DNA of 57,888 nt from an uncultured Eubacteriales bacterium (GCA_900316925.1 ONEU01000048.1:1-57888); one strand, 5' to 3'. Positions 17,210-26,512 are shown, numbered from the stretch's first letter. A program made the numbers and translations. The notes: generated from the sequence alone by a model not told the origin.

Positions 17210-18430
17210 ATGTTCCAAGGAGAGCTTCTGGCGCCGGCAGGAGATGCAGAATGCTTTGAAAGCGCCCTGCAGTTCGGTGCCGATGCCATATATCTTGCCG
17301 GAAAGCAGTTCGGGATGCGGAGTGCACCGAGTAATTTTGAGATGGATACGCTTCGTTCCTGTATCCGGAAGGCACATGAAAAGAATGTGAAGGTCTATGT
17401 GACCTGTAATACCCTGCCCCGGAACGGGGAAATTGACCGTATGCCTGCCTTTCTCGAAGAGGTGGCGGATTGCGGTGCAGACGCTTTTATTATTGCCGAT
17501 CTCGGTGTTATGTCACTCGCAGCAAAATATGCGCCGCAGGTGGAGCGCCATGTGTCCACACAGGCAGGCGTTGTGAATTACCAGACTGTCAGGTGCCTGT
17601 ATGATATGGGTGCTTCCCGTGTGGTTCTTGCCAGAGAACTGTCTCTTGAGGATATCGCCGGTATCCGTGCCAAAACAGATCCGAAGCTGGAAATCGAGGT
17701 ATTTGTCCACGGCTCGATGTGTGTATCGTTTTCGGGAAGGTGTCTCATTTCCAGTTACATGATCGGACGGGATGCCAACCGGGGCGATTGCGCCCAGCCC
17801 TGCCGATGGAAGTACCATCTCTATGAGGAACATCGGGAAGGACAGTATTTTCCGGTGGTGGAGGAGGACGGGGGGACTTACCTCTATAACTCCCGTGATC
17901 TCTGCATGATCGAGCATATAGATGATGTACTGAAGGCCGGCGTTAAAAGTCTGAAGATTGAAGGCCGTGCGAAAGCAGCCTACTATGTAGCGGTAACCAC
18001 CAATGCCTACCGTCATGCTCTGGATGATTACTATGCCCAGGGCGAGAACTGGAAGCTGGCACCGTGGATCCGGGAGGAACTGGAAAAGGTGAGCCACCGG
18101 GAATACAATACCGGCTTTTTCTACGGCAGCGAACCCGGACAGGTCACGCAGAACGGCGGATATATCCGGAAATATGAGGTGGTTGCGGTGTGCGAAGACT
18201 ACCGTGACGGCGTTGCCCATCTTACACAGAGAAACCGATTTTTTGCCGGAGATACCCTGGATGTGCTTCCGCCGGGAGGTATCCCGTTTGAGGTGACGCT
18301 TCCCGTATTGTATAACGAAGCAGGGGAGCAGATCGAAGCCGCACCCCACGCCATGCAGAAGCTCACGGCTCCTTCCGGGACAGTGATTCCCAAGGGCTCC
18401 TTATTGCGAAAGGCGCGTATTACGGAATAA
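17210..18430 (+). CDS. Peptidase U32-family protein (TrhP/YhbU-like)
   Basis: A 406-residue U32 protein. The N terminus ELLAPAGD and GADAIYLAG start a barrel-like domain. The family Cys cluster follows near residues 165-200: HGSMCVSFSGRC, then SSYMIGRDANRGDC and QPCR. Members were long called collagenase-like peptidases, but several are now known to act in tRNA or rRNA hydroxylation with an iron-sulfur cluster held by these cysteines. An RNA-modification role is therefore more likely than proteolysis, by family analogy. It heads an operon with a small membrane protein and uvrB. Confidence 0.9.
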   Translation: MFQGELLAPAGDAECFESALQFGADAIYLAGKQFGMRSAPSNFEMDTLRSCIRKAHEKNVKVYVTCNTLPRNGEIDRMPAFLEEVADCGADAFIIADLGVMSLAAKYAPQVERHVSTQAGVVNYQTVRCLYDMGASRVVLARELSLEDIAGIRAKTDPKLEIEVFVHGSMCVSFSGRCLISSYMIGRDANRGDCAQPCRWKYHLYEEHREGQYFPVVEEDGGTYLYNSRDLCMIEHIDDVLKAGVKSLKIEGRAKAAYYVAVTTNAYRHALDDYYAQGENWKLAPWIREELEKVSHREYNTGFFYGSEPGQVTQNGGYIRKYEVVAVCEDYRDGVAHLTQRNRFFAGDTLDVLPPGGIPFEVTLPVLYNEAGEQIEAAPHAMQKLTAPSGTVIPKGSLLRKARITE

Positions 18431-18445
18431 AGAAAGGCGACAGTT

Positions 18446-18703
18446 ATGAATAATCCCAACAGGCATCGTGCCATTATGTTTGTGATTTTGTTTGGCGGCT
18501 TTTTGGTGATTATGATGGGGGCAGCTTTTGTGCGGGAAGAGATACTGCGGTATGTGTTGTTCGGGATCGGTATCGTGATGACAGTCATCGCCACGGTCTA
18601 CGGGATCAAAAAAGTGCGCTGTCCCTATTGTCACGCACTGTTGAGCCTGAAGCTCACGCATACCTTTACCTGTCCCTATTGTAAAAAACGGATTGATGAT
18701 TAA
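18446..18703 (+). CDS. Small two-helix membrane protein with zinc ribbon
   Basis: An 85-residue protein with two predicted membrane helices (about 8-27 and 33-52), followed by a cytosolic zinc ribbon: CPYC about residue 60 and CPYC about residue 77. I know no function. The ATG follows an AAAGAAAGG site 15 bp after the U32 gene, and uvrB starts 15 bp after its stop, so it sits inside a three-gene operon. Confidence 0.75.
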   Translation: MNNPNRHRAIMFVILFGGFLVIMMGAAFVREEILRYVLFGIGIVMTVIATVYGIKKVRCPYCHALLSLKLTHTFTCPYCKKRIDD

Positions 18704-18718
18704 GAGGGGAGAGAAGTC

Positions 18719-20674
18719 ATGGATCAGTTCAAGTTAGTATCTGACTACCGTCCCACCGGCGACCAGCCCCGTGCTATTGATGAGCTGGTCAACAGTATCC
18801 GTGCCGGGCACAAGGAGCAGACCCTCCTGGGAGTGACCGGTTCCGGTAAAACCTTTACCATGGCAAATGTCATTGAACGTCTGAACCGTCCCACGCTGGT
18901 CCTGGCTCATAATAAGACATTGGCCGCACAGCTGTGCTCCGAGTTTAAGGAGTTTTTTCCCGAAAACGCCGTGGAGTATTTTGTTTCCTACTATGATTAC
19001 TATCAGCCGGAGGCTTATGTTCCCACAACTGACACCTATATTGAAAAGGACAGCTCCATCAACGACGAGATCGACAAGCTGCGTCACTCTGCGACACTGG
19101 CGTTGTCCGAGCGCCGTGATGTGATCATCGTGTCGAGCGTGTCCTGCATCTACTCTCTGGGTAACCCGATCGACTATCGAACGATGGTGATCTCTCTGCG
19201 TCCGGGGATGGAGAAATCCCGTGACGAGCTGTTATCAAAGCTGGTGGAGCTCCAATACGAGCGCAACGACATTGACTTCACCCGTAACAAATTCCGTGTA
19301 CGCGGTGATGTCGTGGAGATATTCCCGGTATCGTCATCGGATACGGTGATCCGGGTGGAGTTCTTCGGCGACGAGATCGACCGTATCACGGAGGTCAACG
19401 CACTGACCGGGGAAGTGAAGGGAACTGTCCGTCATGCCGCCATCTATCCCGCCTCACACTATATTGTCCCCCGGGATAAGATGGAGGGCGCAATTCACAC
19501 CATTGAAGAGGAGCTGGAACAGCGCATCCGTTTCTTCAATGACCGTGGGAAGCTCCTGGAAGCGGAACGAATTGCCCAGCGCACCCGCTACGATATTGAA
19601 ATGCTGCGGGAGATCGGTTTCTGCACCGGTATTGAGAACTACTCGCGGGTGTTATCCGGGCGTGCCCCGGGATCCGCGCCATATACGCTGCTGGATTATT
19701 TCCCGAAGGATTTTCTGCTGTTTGTGGATGAGTCTCATGTAACGCTTCCACAGGTGCGGGGAATGTACGGGGGCGACCGGGGCAGAAAAGAAAACCTGGT
19801 AGAATACGGTTTTCGGCTGCCATCCGCTTATGATAACCGTCCGCTGAATTTTGACGAGTTCTACGAGAGGATCCATCAGGCGATATTTGTCAGCGCCACC
19901 CCCGGCGATCTGGAAAAGGAAAGGAGCGCCGTGATTGCCGAGCAGGTAATCCGACCGACGGGACTGCTTGATCCTGAGATCAGTGTCCGGCCGGTGGAGG
20001 GACAGATGGACGATCTGATCTCTGAGATCAATCTGCGGACAGCGCGGCAGCAGCGGGTTCTTGTCACCACCCTGACCAAGAAGATGGCGGAGGATCTGAC
20101 AGAATATTTCACCACCGTCGGAATCCGTGTACGCTATATGCACCATGATATTGACACTGTAGAGCGGATGGAGATCATCCGTGACCTTCGTCTGGGAGAA
20201 TTTGATGTGCTTGTAGGCATCAACCTTCTGCGAGAGGGACTGGACATTCCGGAGGTATCACTGGTTGCCATCCTGGATGCGGATAAGGAGGGCTTTCTGA
20301 GAAGTGAGCGTTCCCTGATCCAGACGATTGGTCGAGCCGCCCGAAATGCGGAGGGCAAGGTCATCATGTATGCGGATGTGGTGACCGACTCTATGGAGAA
20401 GGCTATTGAGGAGACCGAGCGCCGACGATCGATCCAGCAGCACTACAATGAGGAGCACAACATTACGCCGCAGACAATCGTGAAGAAGGTCAACGATATC
20501 ATTGAGATATCCACTCATGCAGATGACGATAAAAAGCCGCAGAAGAAGCTGAGCAAAGCGGAGCGTGAAAAGCTGATCGAGCAGCTGACCAAAGAAATGA
20601 AAGCAGCCGCCAAGCTACTGGAGTTTGAACACGCCGCCTACCTGAGAGACAAAATCAAGCAGCTTCGCGGATAG
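18719..20674 (+). CDS. uvrB: Excinuclease ABC subunit B
   Basis: A 651-residue UvrB, the damage-verifying helicase-like subunit of nucleotide excision repair. Walker A is GVTGSGKT, followed by the beta-hairpin tyrosines in YFVSYYDYYQPEAYVP. Helicase motifs include FVDESHVTLPQ, SATPG, and GINLLREGLDIPEV. The C-terminal UVR motif (about 615-650) ends with FEHAAYLRDKIKQL and binds UvrC. The gene ends with TAG. uvrA is also present at 45.3 kb but is not linked. Confidence 0.98.
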   Translation: MDQFKLVSDYRPTGDQPRAIDELVNSIRAGHKEQTLLGVTGSGKTFTMANVIERLNRPTLVLAHNKTLAAQLCSEFKEFFPENAVEYFVSYYDYYQPEAYVPTTDTYIEKDSSINDEIDKLRHSATLALSERRDVIIVSSVSCIYSLGNPIDYRTMVISLRPGMEKSRDELLSKLVELQYERNDIDFTRNKFRVRGDVVEIFPVSSSDTVIRVEFFGDEIDRITEVNALTGEVKGTVRHAAIYPASHYIVPRDKMEGAIHTIEEELEQRIRFFNDRGKLLEAERIAQRTRYDIEMLREIGFCTGIENYSRVLSGRAPGSAPYTLLDYFPKDFLLFVDESHVTLPQVRGMYGGDRGRKENLVEYGFRLPSAYDNRPLNFDEFYERIHQAIFVSATPGDLEKERSAVIAEQVIRPTGLLDPEISVRPVEGQMDDLISEINLRTARQQRVLVTTLTKKMAEDLTEYFTTVGIRVRYMHHDIDTVERMEIIRDLRLGEFDVLVGINLLREGLDIPEVSLVAILDADKEGFLRSERSLIQTIGRAARNAEGKVIMYADVVTDSMEKAIEETERRRSIQQHYNEEHNITPQTIVKKVNDIIEISTHADDDKKPQKKLSKAEREKLIEQLTKEMKAAAKLLEFEHAAYLRDKIKQLRG

Positions 20675-20976
20675 CTTTTAGTTATTGATATAGGGGCAGT
20701 TTTTTGGGGGAAACCCTTTTCCGGCGGAAAAAGGGTTATCCCCAAGCCCCCTTCCTAAAACCGCCGAATCCGTCAAGCTGCCGGTCCCGTGTTTACAACG
20801 ACTGACTATTATTATCCGAAAGATTTGTAGTCGTCTGCAACTGCAAGTATTCTCGTCTACAACTGCTAAGCAGCAGGCACGGGTACTATGATAGAATACA
20901 AAACTTGAACTTTTGAAAAAAAGCCGGTAAGCGCCCCGTCAAGGAGCTTGCCGGAGCGGTTGACAAATGGAGGAAA
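20675..20976. other. Intergenic region after uvrB
   Basis: A 302-bp gap without a supported gene. It holds a large imperfect hairpin (20706-20743) that resembles the core of the palindromic element read on the minus strand, a 19-bp motif shared with 16865-16883, and a CCGGTAAGC/GCTTGCCGG hairpin at 20924-20955 just before the next gene. Confidence 0.6.
20706..20760 (-). repeat. Possible divergent copy of the palindromic element core
   Basis: Read on the minus strand, the order TTTT-GGAA-GGGG-TGGG-AACC-TTTTT, loop, GAAAA-GGTTT-CCCC follows the hairpin core of copy A with several substitutions. Terminal repeats are not visible. It could also be an unrelated hairpin of the same shape. Confidence 0.4.
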
Positions 20977-21753
20977 ATGATGGATAATACTGATTTGGAA
21001 GTGAATGTAACGGGGTTGGAGATGATCATACGGGATGATGATGTCAATATCACAGGCCTGGAACAGATCCGACAGGTGTATGAGACGGATATGCCGCCGG
21101 TGTCACCGTTTGCGGTGGAACTGATCAGACTGACCGCCAACGCCAGAGAACTGGATATGGAACATAAAATGCTGGGAGCAGAGAAGCATCACTATGAATT
21201 TGCACCGGTAGCTGCAATGTCTGCCGTGAGAGATTTTGAAAAACGGCATCATATCCGTCTGCCGGCGGCTTATGTGGAGTTCCTGACCCAGGTTGGTAAT
21301 GGCGGTGCCGGTCCCGATTACGGTCTCTATTCGTTGGAGGAAGTGGAATTCTATAACTTCTACGTCCATTCCGGCAGGACCGTTCCGTATGCGTCTGTGA
21401 GGGAGGAAGAGGATTACTATACCCTCGCCTATCAGAGTGAACAGACTCCGATGGTGCTGGATTCTGCCTTGACAGAAACAAAATGGAATACAATCTGTGC
21501 AGAGCTTGACGCTTTGCAGTATCATCAGCAGGAAGAGGAATACCTGCAAAAACGTCGTCAGATCTATAACGGAACTCTGAAAATCGTCAATTCCTTTGAC
21601 AGCAGCGGTTTATTGCTGATCTGCAGCGGAGATATGGACGGCGAAGTGGCGGAGCTGTCCGAGGATCTGACCATGCCGCGGTATCACGGTATGCGCTTTG
21701 AAGACTGGATGCTTGCGTACTTTAAAGACGTTGTGAGAGAATTCAGTCATTAG
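20977..21753 (+). CDS. SMI1/KNR4 (SUKH) domain protein
   Basis: A 258-residue acidic protein. Residues ~85-130 show the SUKH core: FEKRHHIRLPAAYVEFL, then QVGNGGAGPDYGLYSLEEVEF. SUKH proteins are often immunity proteins of contact-dependent toxin systems but also occur as general interaction modules. No toxin gene is nearby. A TGGAGG site precedes the ATG. The parE start lies 23 bp after its stop, so it appears to be the first gene of the topoisomerase operon; a functional link is not established. Confidence 0.8.
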   Translation: MMDNTDLEVNVTGLEMIIRDDDVNITGLEQIRQVYETDMPPVSPFAVELIRLTANARELDMEHKMLGAEKHHYEFAPVAAMSAVRDFEKRHHIRLPAAYVEFLTQVGNGGAGPDYGLYSLEEVEFYNFYVHSGRTVPYASVREEEDYYTLAYQSEQTPMVLDSALTETKWNTICAELDALQYHQQEEEYLQKRRQIYNGTLKIVNSFDSSGLLLICSGDMDGEVAELSEDLTMPRYHGMRFEDWMLAYFKDVVREFSH

Positions 21754-21776
21754 AATCAGGAAATGGGGAAAGAGCA

Positions 21777-23762
21777 TTGGCAAAAAAACAAATGCAGACT
21801 TATGGCAATGAAAGTATCACCTCTCTGAAAGGAGCCGACAGGGTCAGAAAACGTCCTGCCGTCATTTTTGGCTCGGACGGAATCGAGGGCTGTCAGCACT
21901 CGGTCTTTGAGATCCTGTCCAACTCAATTGACGAGGCAAGAGAGGGTTTCGGACGGGAGATCATTATTACTAAGTACGAGGATCAATCCATCGAGATCGA
22001 GGACTTCGGCAGAGGTATCCCGGTGGATTATAACAAAAACGAGGAACGCTATAACTGGGAACTGGTATTCTGTGAGCTGTATGCAGGCGGTAAGTATAAC
22101 AACAGCGAAGCAGAGAGCTATGAGTTTTCATTGGGTCTCAACGGACTGGGACTCTGCTCCACCCAGTATTCTTCGGAGTACATGGACGTGGATATCCGTC
22201 GTGACGGCACACGCTTCACCCTGCACTTTGAGAAGGGTGAGAATATCGGCGGCCTGCATCGTGAACAGTATACGGGCAGAAAAACCGGTACAAAAATCCA
22301 TTGGAAGCCCGATCTGGAGGTGTTCACCGATATCAACATCTCTGATGACTACTTCCTGGATACCATCAAGCGTCAGGCGGTTGTCAATGCGGGCATTCAT
22401 TTTGTGTTCCGCTCCCAGAAGGACGGCCGGTTCGAGACAACCGAATTTCAGTATGAAAACGGTATTGCCGATCATGTCAGGGAACTGGTAGGGGAGGATG
22501 CACTCTCTCAGGTACAGTTCTGGCAGACAGAACGGATGGTGAGGGACCGTGACGACAAGCCCGAATATAGAACCAAGATCAATATCTCTCTTGCTTTTTC
22601 CAACCGGGTGAGCACGGCGGAATACTACCATAATTCCAGCTGGCTGGAATACGGCGGCGCTCCGGAGAGGGCTGTGAAGAACGCTTTTCTCTACTCCATT
22701 GACGCCTATCTGAAACAAAACGGCAAGTACAATAAAAACGAGAGTAAGATCAACTTTGATGATGTCAAGGATTGTCTTGTGATCGTGATCTCCTCGTTCT
22801 CCAGTGTGACGTCCTATGAGAATCAGACGAAAAAGGCCATCACGAATAAGGGAATCCAGGATGCGCTGACGGAATACCTGCGTCATCAGCTGGAAGTGTA
22901 TTTTATCGAGAATAAGCTGGATGCAGAGAAGATTGCGTCCCAGGTGCTCATCAATAAGCGCAGTCGTGAGAGTGCCGAGAAAACCAGGCTGAACATCCAG
23001 CGCACCCTTGCCGGTAAAATGGATATGACCGGCAGGGTCGCCAAGTTTGTGGACTGCCGCAGTAAGGATAAATCCGAGCGTGAACTGTTCATCGTGGAGG
23101 GTGATTCGGCTCTGGGCGCCTGTAAGCAGGCGAGAAATCCTGATTTCCAGGCCATCATTCCCATCCGCGGCAAGATCCTCAACTGCCTGAAGGCCGATTA
23201 TGACAAGATCTTCAAGAGCGAGATCATCACCGATCTGCTGAAGGTATTAGGCTGCGGTGTAGAGGTCAGGTCCAAGGCCAACAAGGAACTGGCATCCTTT
23301 GATCTTGATCTGCTGCGGTGGAACAAGGTGATTTTCTGTACCGATGCCGATGTTGACGGCTTCCACATCCGCACGTTGCTGCTGACCATGATCTATCGTC
23401 TCACACCGACGCTCATCAGAGAGGGAAAGGTATTTATCGCGGAATCTCCGCTATATGAGATCAACACCAAGGATAAGGTCTATTTTGCCTATACGGAGGC
23501 GGAAAAGGAACAGTTTGTCAAGGAGATCGGCAATAAGAAATTCACCATCCAGCGCTCCAAAGGACTGGGTGAAAACGAGCCGGAAATGATGAGCCTGACG
23601 ACGATGAATCCTGCCACACGGCGCCTGATAAAGATCATGCCCGATGAAGCTGCCAGAACCTCGGAGCTGTTTGATGTGCTGCTGGGCGACAACCTCAGTG
23701 TCAGACGGGATTATATCATCGAAAACGGGTATAAATACATTGACGATCTGGATGTTTCATAA
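21777..23762 (+). CDS. parE: Type IIA topoisomerase ATPase subunit (ParE/GyrB)
   Basis: A 661-residue ATPase subunit. The GHKL fold is visible from VFEILSNSIDEAREGFG, FGRGIPVDY and the glycine-rich GLNGLGLC loop. The TOPRIM domain follows with VEGDSALG, PIRGKILN and TDADVDGFHIRTLLL. Several usually invariant positions differ: VRKRPAVIFGS instead of VRKRPGMYIGS, and EGDSALGACKQ where GyrB has EGDSAGGSAKQ. Together with the compact length this suggests the second, ParE-like enzyme of Clostridia rather than the main gyrase. The start is TTG. The A subunit follows, as expected of one operon. Confidence 0.88.
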   Translation: MAKKQMQTYGNESITSLKGADRVRKRPAVIFGSDGIEGCQHSVFEILSNSIDEAREGFGREIIITKYEDQSIEIEDFGRGIPVDYNKNEERYNWELVFCELYAGGKYNNSEAESYEFSLGLNGLGLCSTQYSSEYMDVDIRRDGTRFTLHFEKGENIGGLHREQYTGRKTGTKIHWKPDLEVFTDINISDDYFLDTIKRQAVVNAGIHFVFRSQKDGRFETTEFQYENGIADHVRELVGEDALSQVQFWQTERMVRDRDDKPEYRTKINISLAFSNRVSTAEYYHNSSWLEYGGAPERAVKNAFLYSIDAYLKQNGKYNKNESKINFDDVKDCLVIVISSFSSVTSYENQTKKAITNKGIQDALTEYLRHQLEVYFIENKLDAEKIASQVLINKRSRESAEKTRLNIQRTLAGKMDMTGRVAKFVDCRSKDKSERELFIVEGDSALGACKQARNPDFQAIIPIRGKILNCLKADYDKIFKSEIITDLLKVLGCGVEVRSKANKELASFDLDLLRWNKVIFCTDADVDGFHIRTLLLTMIYRLTPTLIREGKVFIAESPLYEINTKDKVYFAYTEAEKEQFVKEIGNKKFTIQRSKGLGENEPEMMSLTTMNPATRRLIKIMPDEAARTSELFDVLLGDNLSVRRDYIIENGYKYIDDLDVS

Positions 23763-23835
23763 GGAAAAAGGAACCCACCGATGACTACCAACGCCGCTGC
23801 GTTACCCTCAACAGAAAAAAGGGGAGAAGGAAATA

Positions 23836-26073
23836 ATGGCAAGAAAAAAGAAAAGCACGGGAAGTGACGCTGCACCGAAGCTGCAGGGCTATATTGCCGG
23901 AGCAGGAGAGATCGTGGAGGAGAAGATTGTCTCCACGCTCACCGAAAACTTCATGCCCTACGCGATGAGTATTATCCTCAGCCGTGCCATTCCCGAAATA
24001 GACGGTTTCAAGCCGTCACACCGCAAGCTGCTCTATACCATGTATAAAATGGGGCTGCTTGGTTCCACCAGGACAAAATCCGCCAATATCGTCGGACAGA
24101 CCATGAAGCTCAATCCCCATGGTGATGCTGCCATTTATGATACCATGGTGCGTCTGAGCCGCGGGTACGAAGCCCTGCTGCATCCGTATGTGGATTCCAA
24201 GGGAAACTTCGGTAAGTTTTACAGCCGCGACATGGCATGGGCTGCTTCACGATATACCGAAGCAAAGCTCGATCCGATCTGCAGCGAGTTGTTCAACGAT
24301 ATTGACAAGGATACCGTGGACTTTGTCGATAACTACGATAATACCCTGAAAGAGCCGACATTGCTGCCGGCAGCCTTTCCCTCCGTGCTGGTAAACGCCA
24401 ATACCGGTATTGCGGTGGGTATGGCCAGCTCGATCTGTTCATTCAACCTGGAAGAAGTCTGCCGTACCACGATCGGACTGCTGAAAGACCCCGATTTTGA
24501 CATTATGTCCACTCTGATTGCTCCCGATTTTACCGGCGGGGCACAGATCATCTATGATAAGGACGTCATCCGCAATATCTATGAGACCGGACGGGGCAGT
24601 ATCCGTTTACGCGGCCGCTACACATACGATAAATATGCCAACTGCATTGATATCCTGAGCATACCGCAGACCACCACCTCTGAGGCCGTGATCGAGAAGG
24701 TCATTGACCTTGTCAAACAGGGAAAGATCCGTGAGATTTCCGATATCCGTGACGAAACAGGTATTGACGGTCTGAAAATCACCATTGACCTCAAGCGCGG
24801 CACGGATGCCGACAAGCTCATGCAGAAGCTGTATAAAATGACGCCGCTGGAGGATTCCTTCTCCTGCAATTTTAATGTTCTGATTGCCGGGACACCGCGG
24901 GTACTTGGTGTGCGTGAACTGCTCAATGAGTGGTCAGCCTTCCGCATTGAGTGTGTCAAACGCAGAACCTATTATGATCTGCACAGGAAACAGGACAGAC
25001 TGCACCTCCTGCGCGGTCTGGAAAAGATTCTGCTGGATATTGACAAAGCCATCAGGATCATCCGCAACACCGAAGAGGAGAGCATGGTGGTTCCGAACCT
25101 CATGGATGGCTTTGACATTGACCAGGTGCAGGCGGAATACGTTGCCGAGATCAAGCTCCGTCACCTCAACCGGGAGTATATCCTCAAGCACACCAATGAT
25201 ATTGCCCAGCTGGAAAAGGATATTGCCGAGCTGGAATCCGTCCTTGGCAGCAATACAAAGATCAAGAAGATCATCATCCGGGAGCTGGAGGAGATCATCA
25301 AGAAATACGCCCAGCCCCGCCGCAGCATGATGATATATGCGGATGAGATCGCCGAGGTCAGCACCGAGGAAGAGGTGCCGGATTATGCGGTCAATCTCTT
25401 CTTTACGAAAGAGGGCTATTTCAAGAAGATCACGCCCTTGTCGCTGCGGATGGGCGGCGAGCATAAGCTTAAGGAAGGGGATGAGATTCTGGAGCACTTC
25501 GAGGTCACCAATAACATTGACCTCATCTTCTTCTCCGACCGCCAGCAGGCTTACAAAGCCAAGGCACCGCAGTTTGCCGATACCAAAGCCAGCGTACTGG
25601 GGGATTACATCCCCTCCAAGCTTGGGTTCGATGAGGGAGAGAGTGCGGTGTATATGATTCCCACGAAGGATTATCATGGCACGGTGTTCTTCTTCTTTGA
25701 AAACGGCAAGGCAGCGAAGATTGCATTGGAAGCTTATGCCACCAAGACCAACCGCAAAAAGCTGACAGGAGCCTATTCCGATAAGGATAAGCTGGCCGCC
25801 GTGCTTTATGTGGAGGATGACGAGCAGGAAATTCTTGTAAAATCCTCCTCCGGCAGAATGCTGATTGTTAAGGCATCCGATCTGGTGACGAAGACCTCCC
25901 GTACCACACAGGGCGTGGCGCTGTTCAAGCTGAAAAAGGGCCACCGGATCATTTCTGCCGAAATCTATGAGGAGGGAATGTTATCCGCCCCCGACCGTTA
26001 CCGCACCAAAACGATTCCGTCCGCCGGACAGCTGCCGCGCACGGATGAAAACGGCGAACAGATCACCTTCTGA
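23836..26073 (+). CDS. parC: Type IIA topoisomerase subunit A (ParC/GyrA)
   Basis: A 745-residue cleavage subunit. The winged-helix core has SRAIPEIDGFKPSHRKLLY, and the DNA-linking Tyr lies in AASRYTEAKLDPI. A coiled-coil tower with LEKDIAELE follows. The C-terminal part is a shorter, ParC-like beta-pinwheel without an obvious GyrA box. A GGGGAGAAGGA site precedes the ATG. It is paired with the upstream ParE-like gene and together they would separate or relax DNA after replication. Naming as ParC rather than a second GyrA is an inference. Confidence 0.88.
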   Translation: MARKKKSTGSDAAPKLQGYIAGAGEIVEEKIVSTLTENFMPYAMSIILSRAIPEIDGFKPSHRKLLYTMYKMGLLGSTRTKSANIVGQTMKLNPHGDAAIYDTMVRLSRGYEALLHPYVDSKGNFGKFYSRDMAWAASRYTEAKLDPICSELFNDIDKDTVDFVDNYDNTLKEPTLLPAAFPSVLVNANTGIAVGMASSICSFNLEEVCRTTIGLLKDPDFDIMSTLIAPDFTGGAQIIYDKDVIRNIYETGRGSIRLRGRYTYDKYANCIDILSIPQTTTSEAVIEKVIDLVKQGKIREISDIRDETGIDGLKITIDLKRGTDADKLMQKLYKMTPLEDSFSCNFNVLIAGTPRVLGVRELLNEWSAFRIECVKRRTYYDLHRKQDRLHLLRGLEKILLDIDKAIRIIRNTEEESMVVPNLMDGFDIDQVQAEYVAEIKLRHLNREYILKHTNDIAQLEKDIAELESVLGSNTKIKKIIIRELEEIIKKYAQPRRSMMIYADEIAEVSTEEEVPDYAVNLFFTKEGYFKKITPLSLRMGGEHKLKEGDEILEHFEVTNNIDLIFFSDRQQAYKAKAPQFADTKASVLGDYIPSKLGFDEGESAVYMIPTKDYHGTVFFFFENGKAAKIALEAYATKTNRKKLTGAYSDKDKLAAVLYVEDDEQEILVKSSSGRMLIVKASDLVTKTSRTTQGVALFKLKKGHRIISAEIYEEGMLSAPDRYRTKTIPSAGQLPRTDENGEQITF

Positions 26074-26096
26074 CGTATCCCGTAAGGAGTTCCGAA

Positions 26097-26399
26097 ATGA
26101 GAAAAGCAACGATTGATCCCAACCGGCAGTGTCCGAAATGCCGAACGGCAGAGCATCAGGTCAATATCGGCTACAACCGTTCCGGCACACGGCGCTGTCA
26201 GTGCAGGATCTGCGGTATGCGCTATACGCCTGAACCGAAGAAGCATGAATATCCTGATGAGATCAAGCAGCAGGCGCTGCGGATGTACCGGAGCGGTGCC
26301 AGCGGCAGAGCCATCGGCAAAGCATTGGGAATGAATAAAGCCAACGTGTACCATTGGCTCCGGACAGAGAAAAAGGAGCCGGTGGAAAGTGACGAATAG
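26097..26399 (+). CDS. Orphan InsA-like zinc-finger/helix-turn-helix protein
   Basis: A 100-residue protein laid out like InsA of IS1: an N-terminal zinc ribbon (CPKC at about 12-15, CRIC at about 40-43), then a helix-turn-helix with IKQQALRMYRSGASGRAIGKALG and NKANVYHWLR. No transposase catalytic gene or inverted repeats follow. A TAAGGAG ribosome site precedes the ATG, 23 bp after parC, so it seems to be expressed in the topoisomerase operon. It may be a domesticated DNA-binding protein or a remnant. Confidence 0.75.
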   Translation: MRKATIDPNRQCPKCRTAEHQVNIGYNRSGTRRCQCRICGMRYTPEPKKHEYPDEIKQQALRMYRSGASGRAIGKALGMNKANVYHWLRTEKKEPVESDE

Positions 26400-26483
26400 C
26401 GAAGAGCGCCGCCGTCGGAGCACTGTCTGTATGAATCACATCATAATACACGCTAATTATCCGCATCCGTTATCAGAAACTAC

Positions 26484-26512
26484 TTGATTTTATCAGAAAG
26501 ATATGATAATAT
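26484..26512 (+). promoter_or_regulatory. Sigma-A-like promoter for secG
   Basis: TTGATT (26484-26489), a 17-bp spacer and TAATAT (26507-26512), with the ATG at 26561 behind a TAGGAGGA site. Confidence 0.6.

Noticed and set aside
24934..25944. A 336-codon minus-strand frame opposite parC
   Set aside because: It is antisense to a well-conserved topoisomerase subunit and has no recognisable domain.
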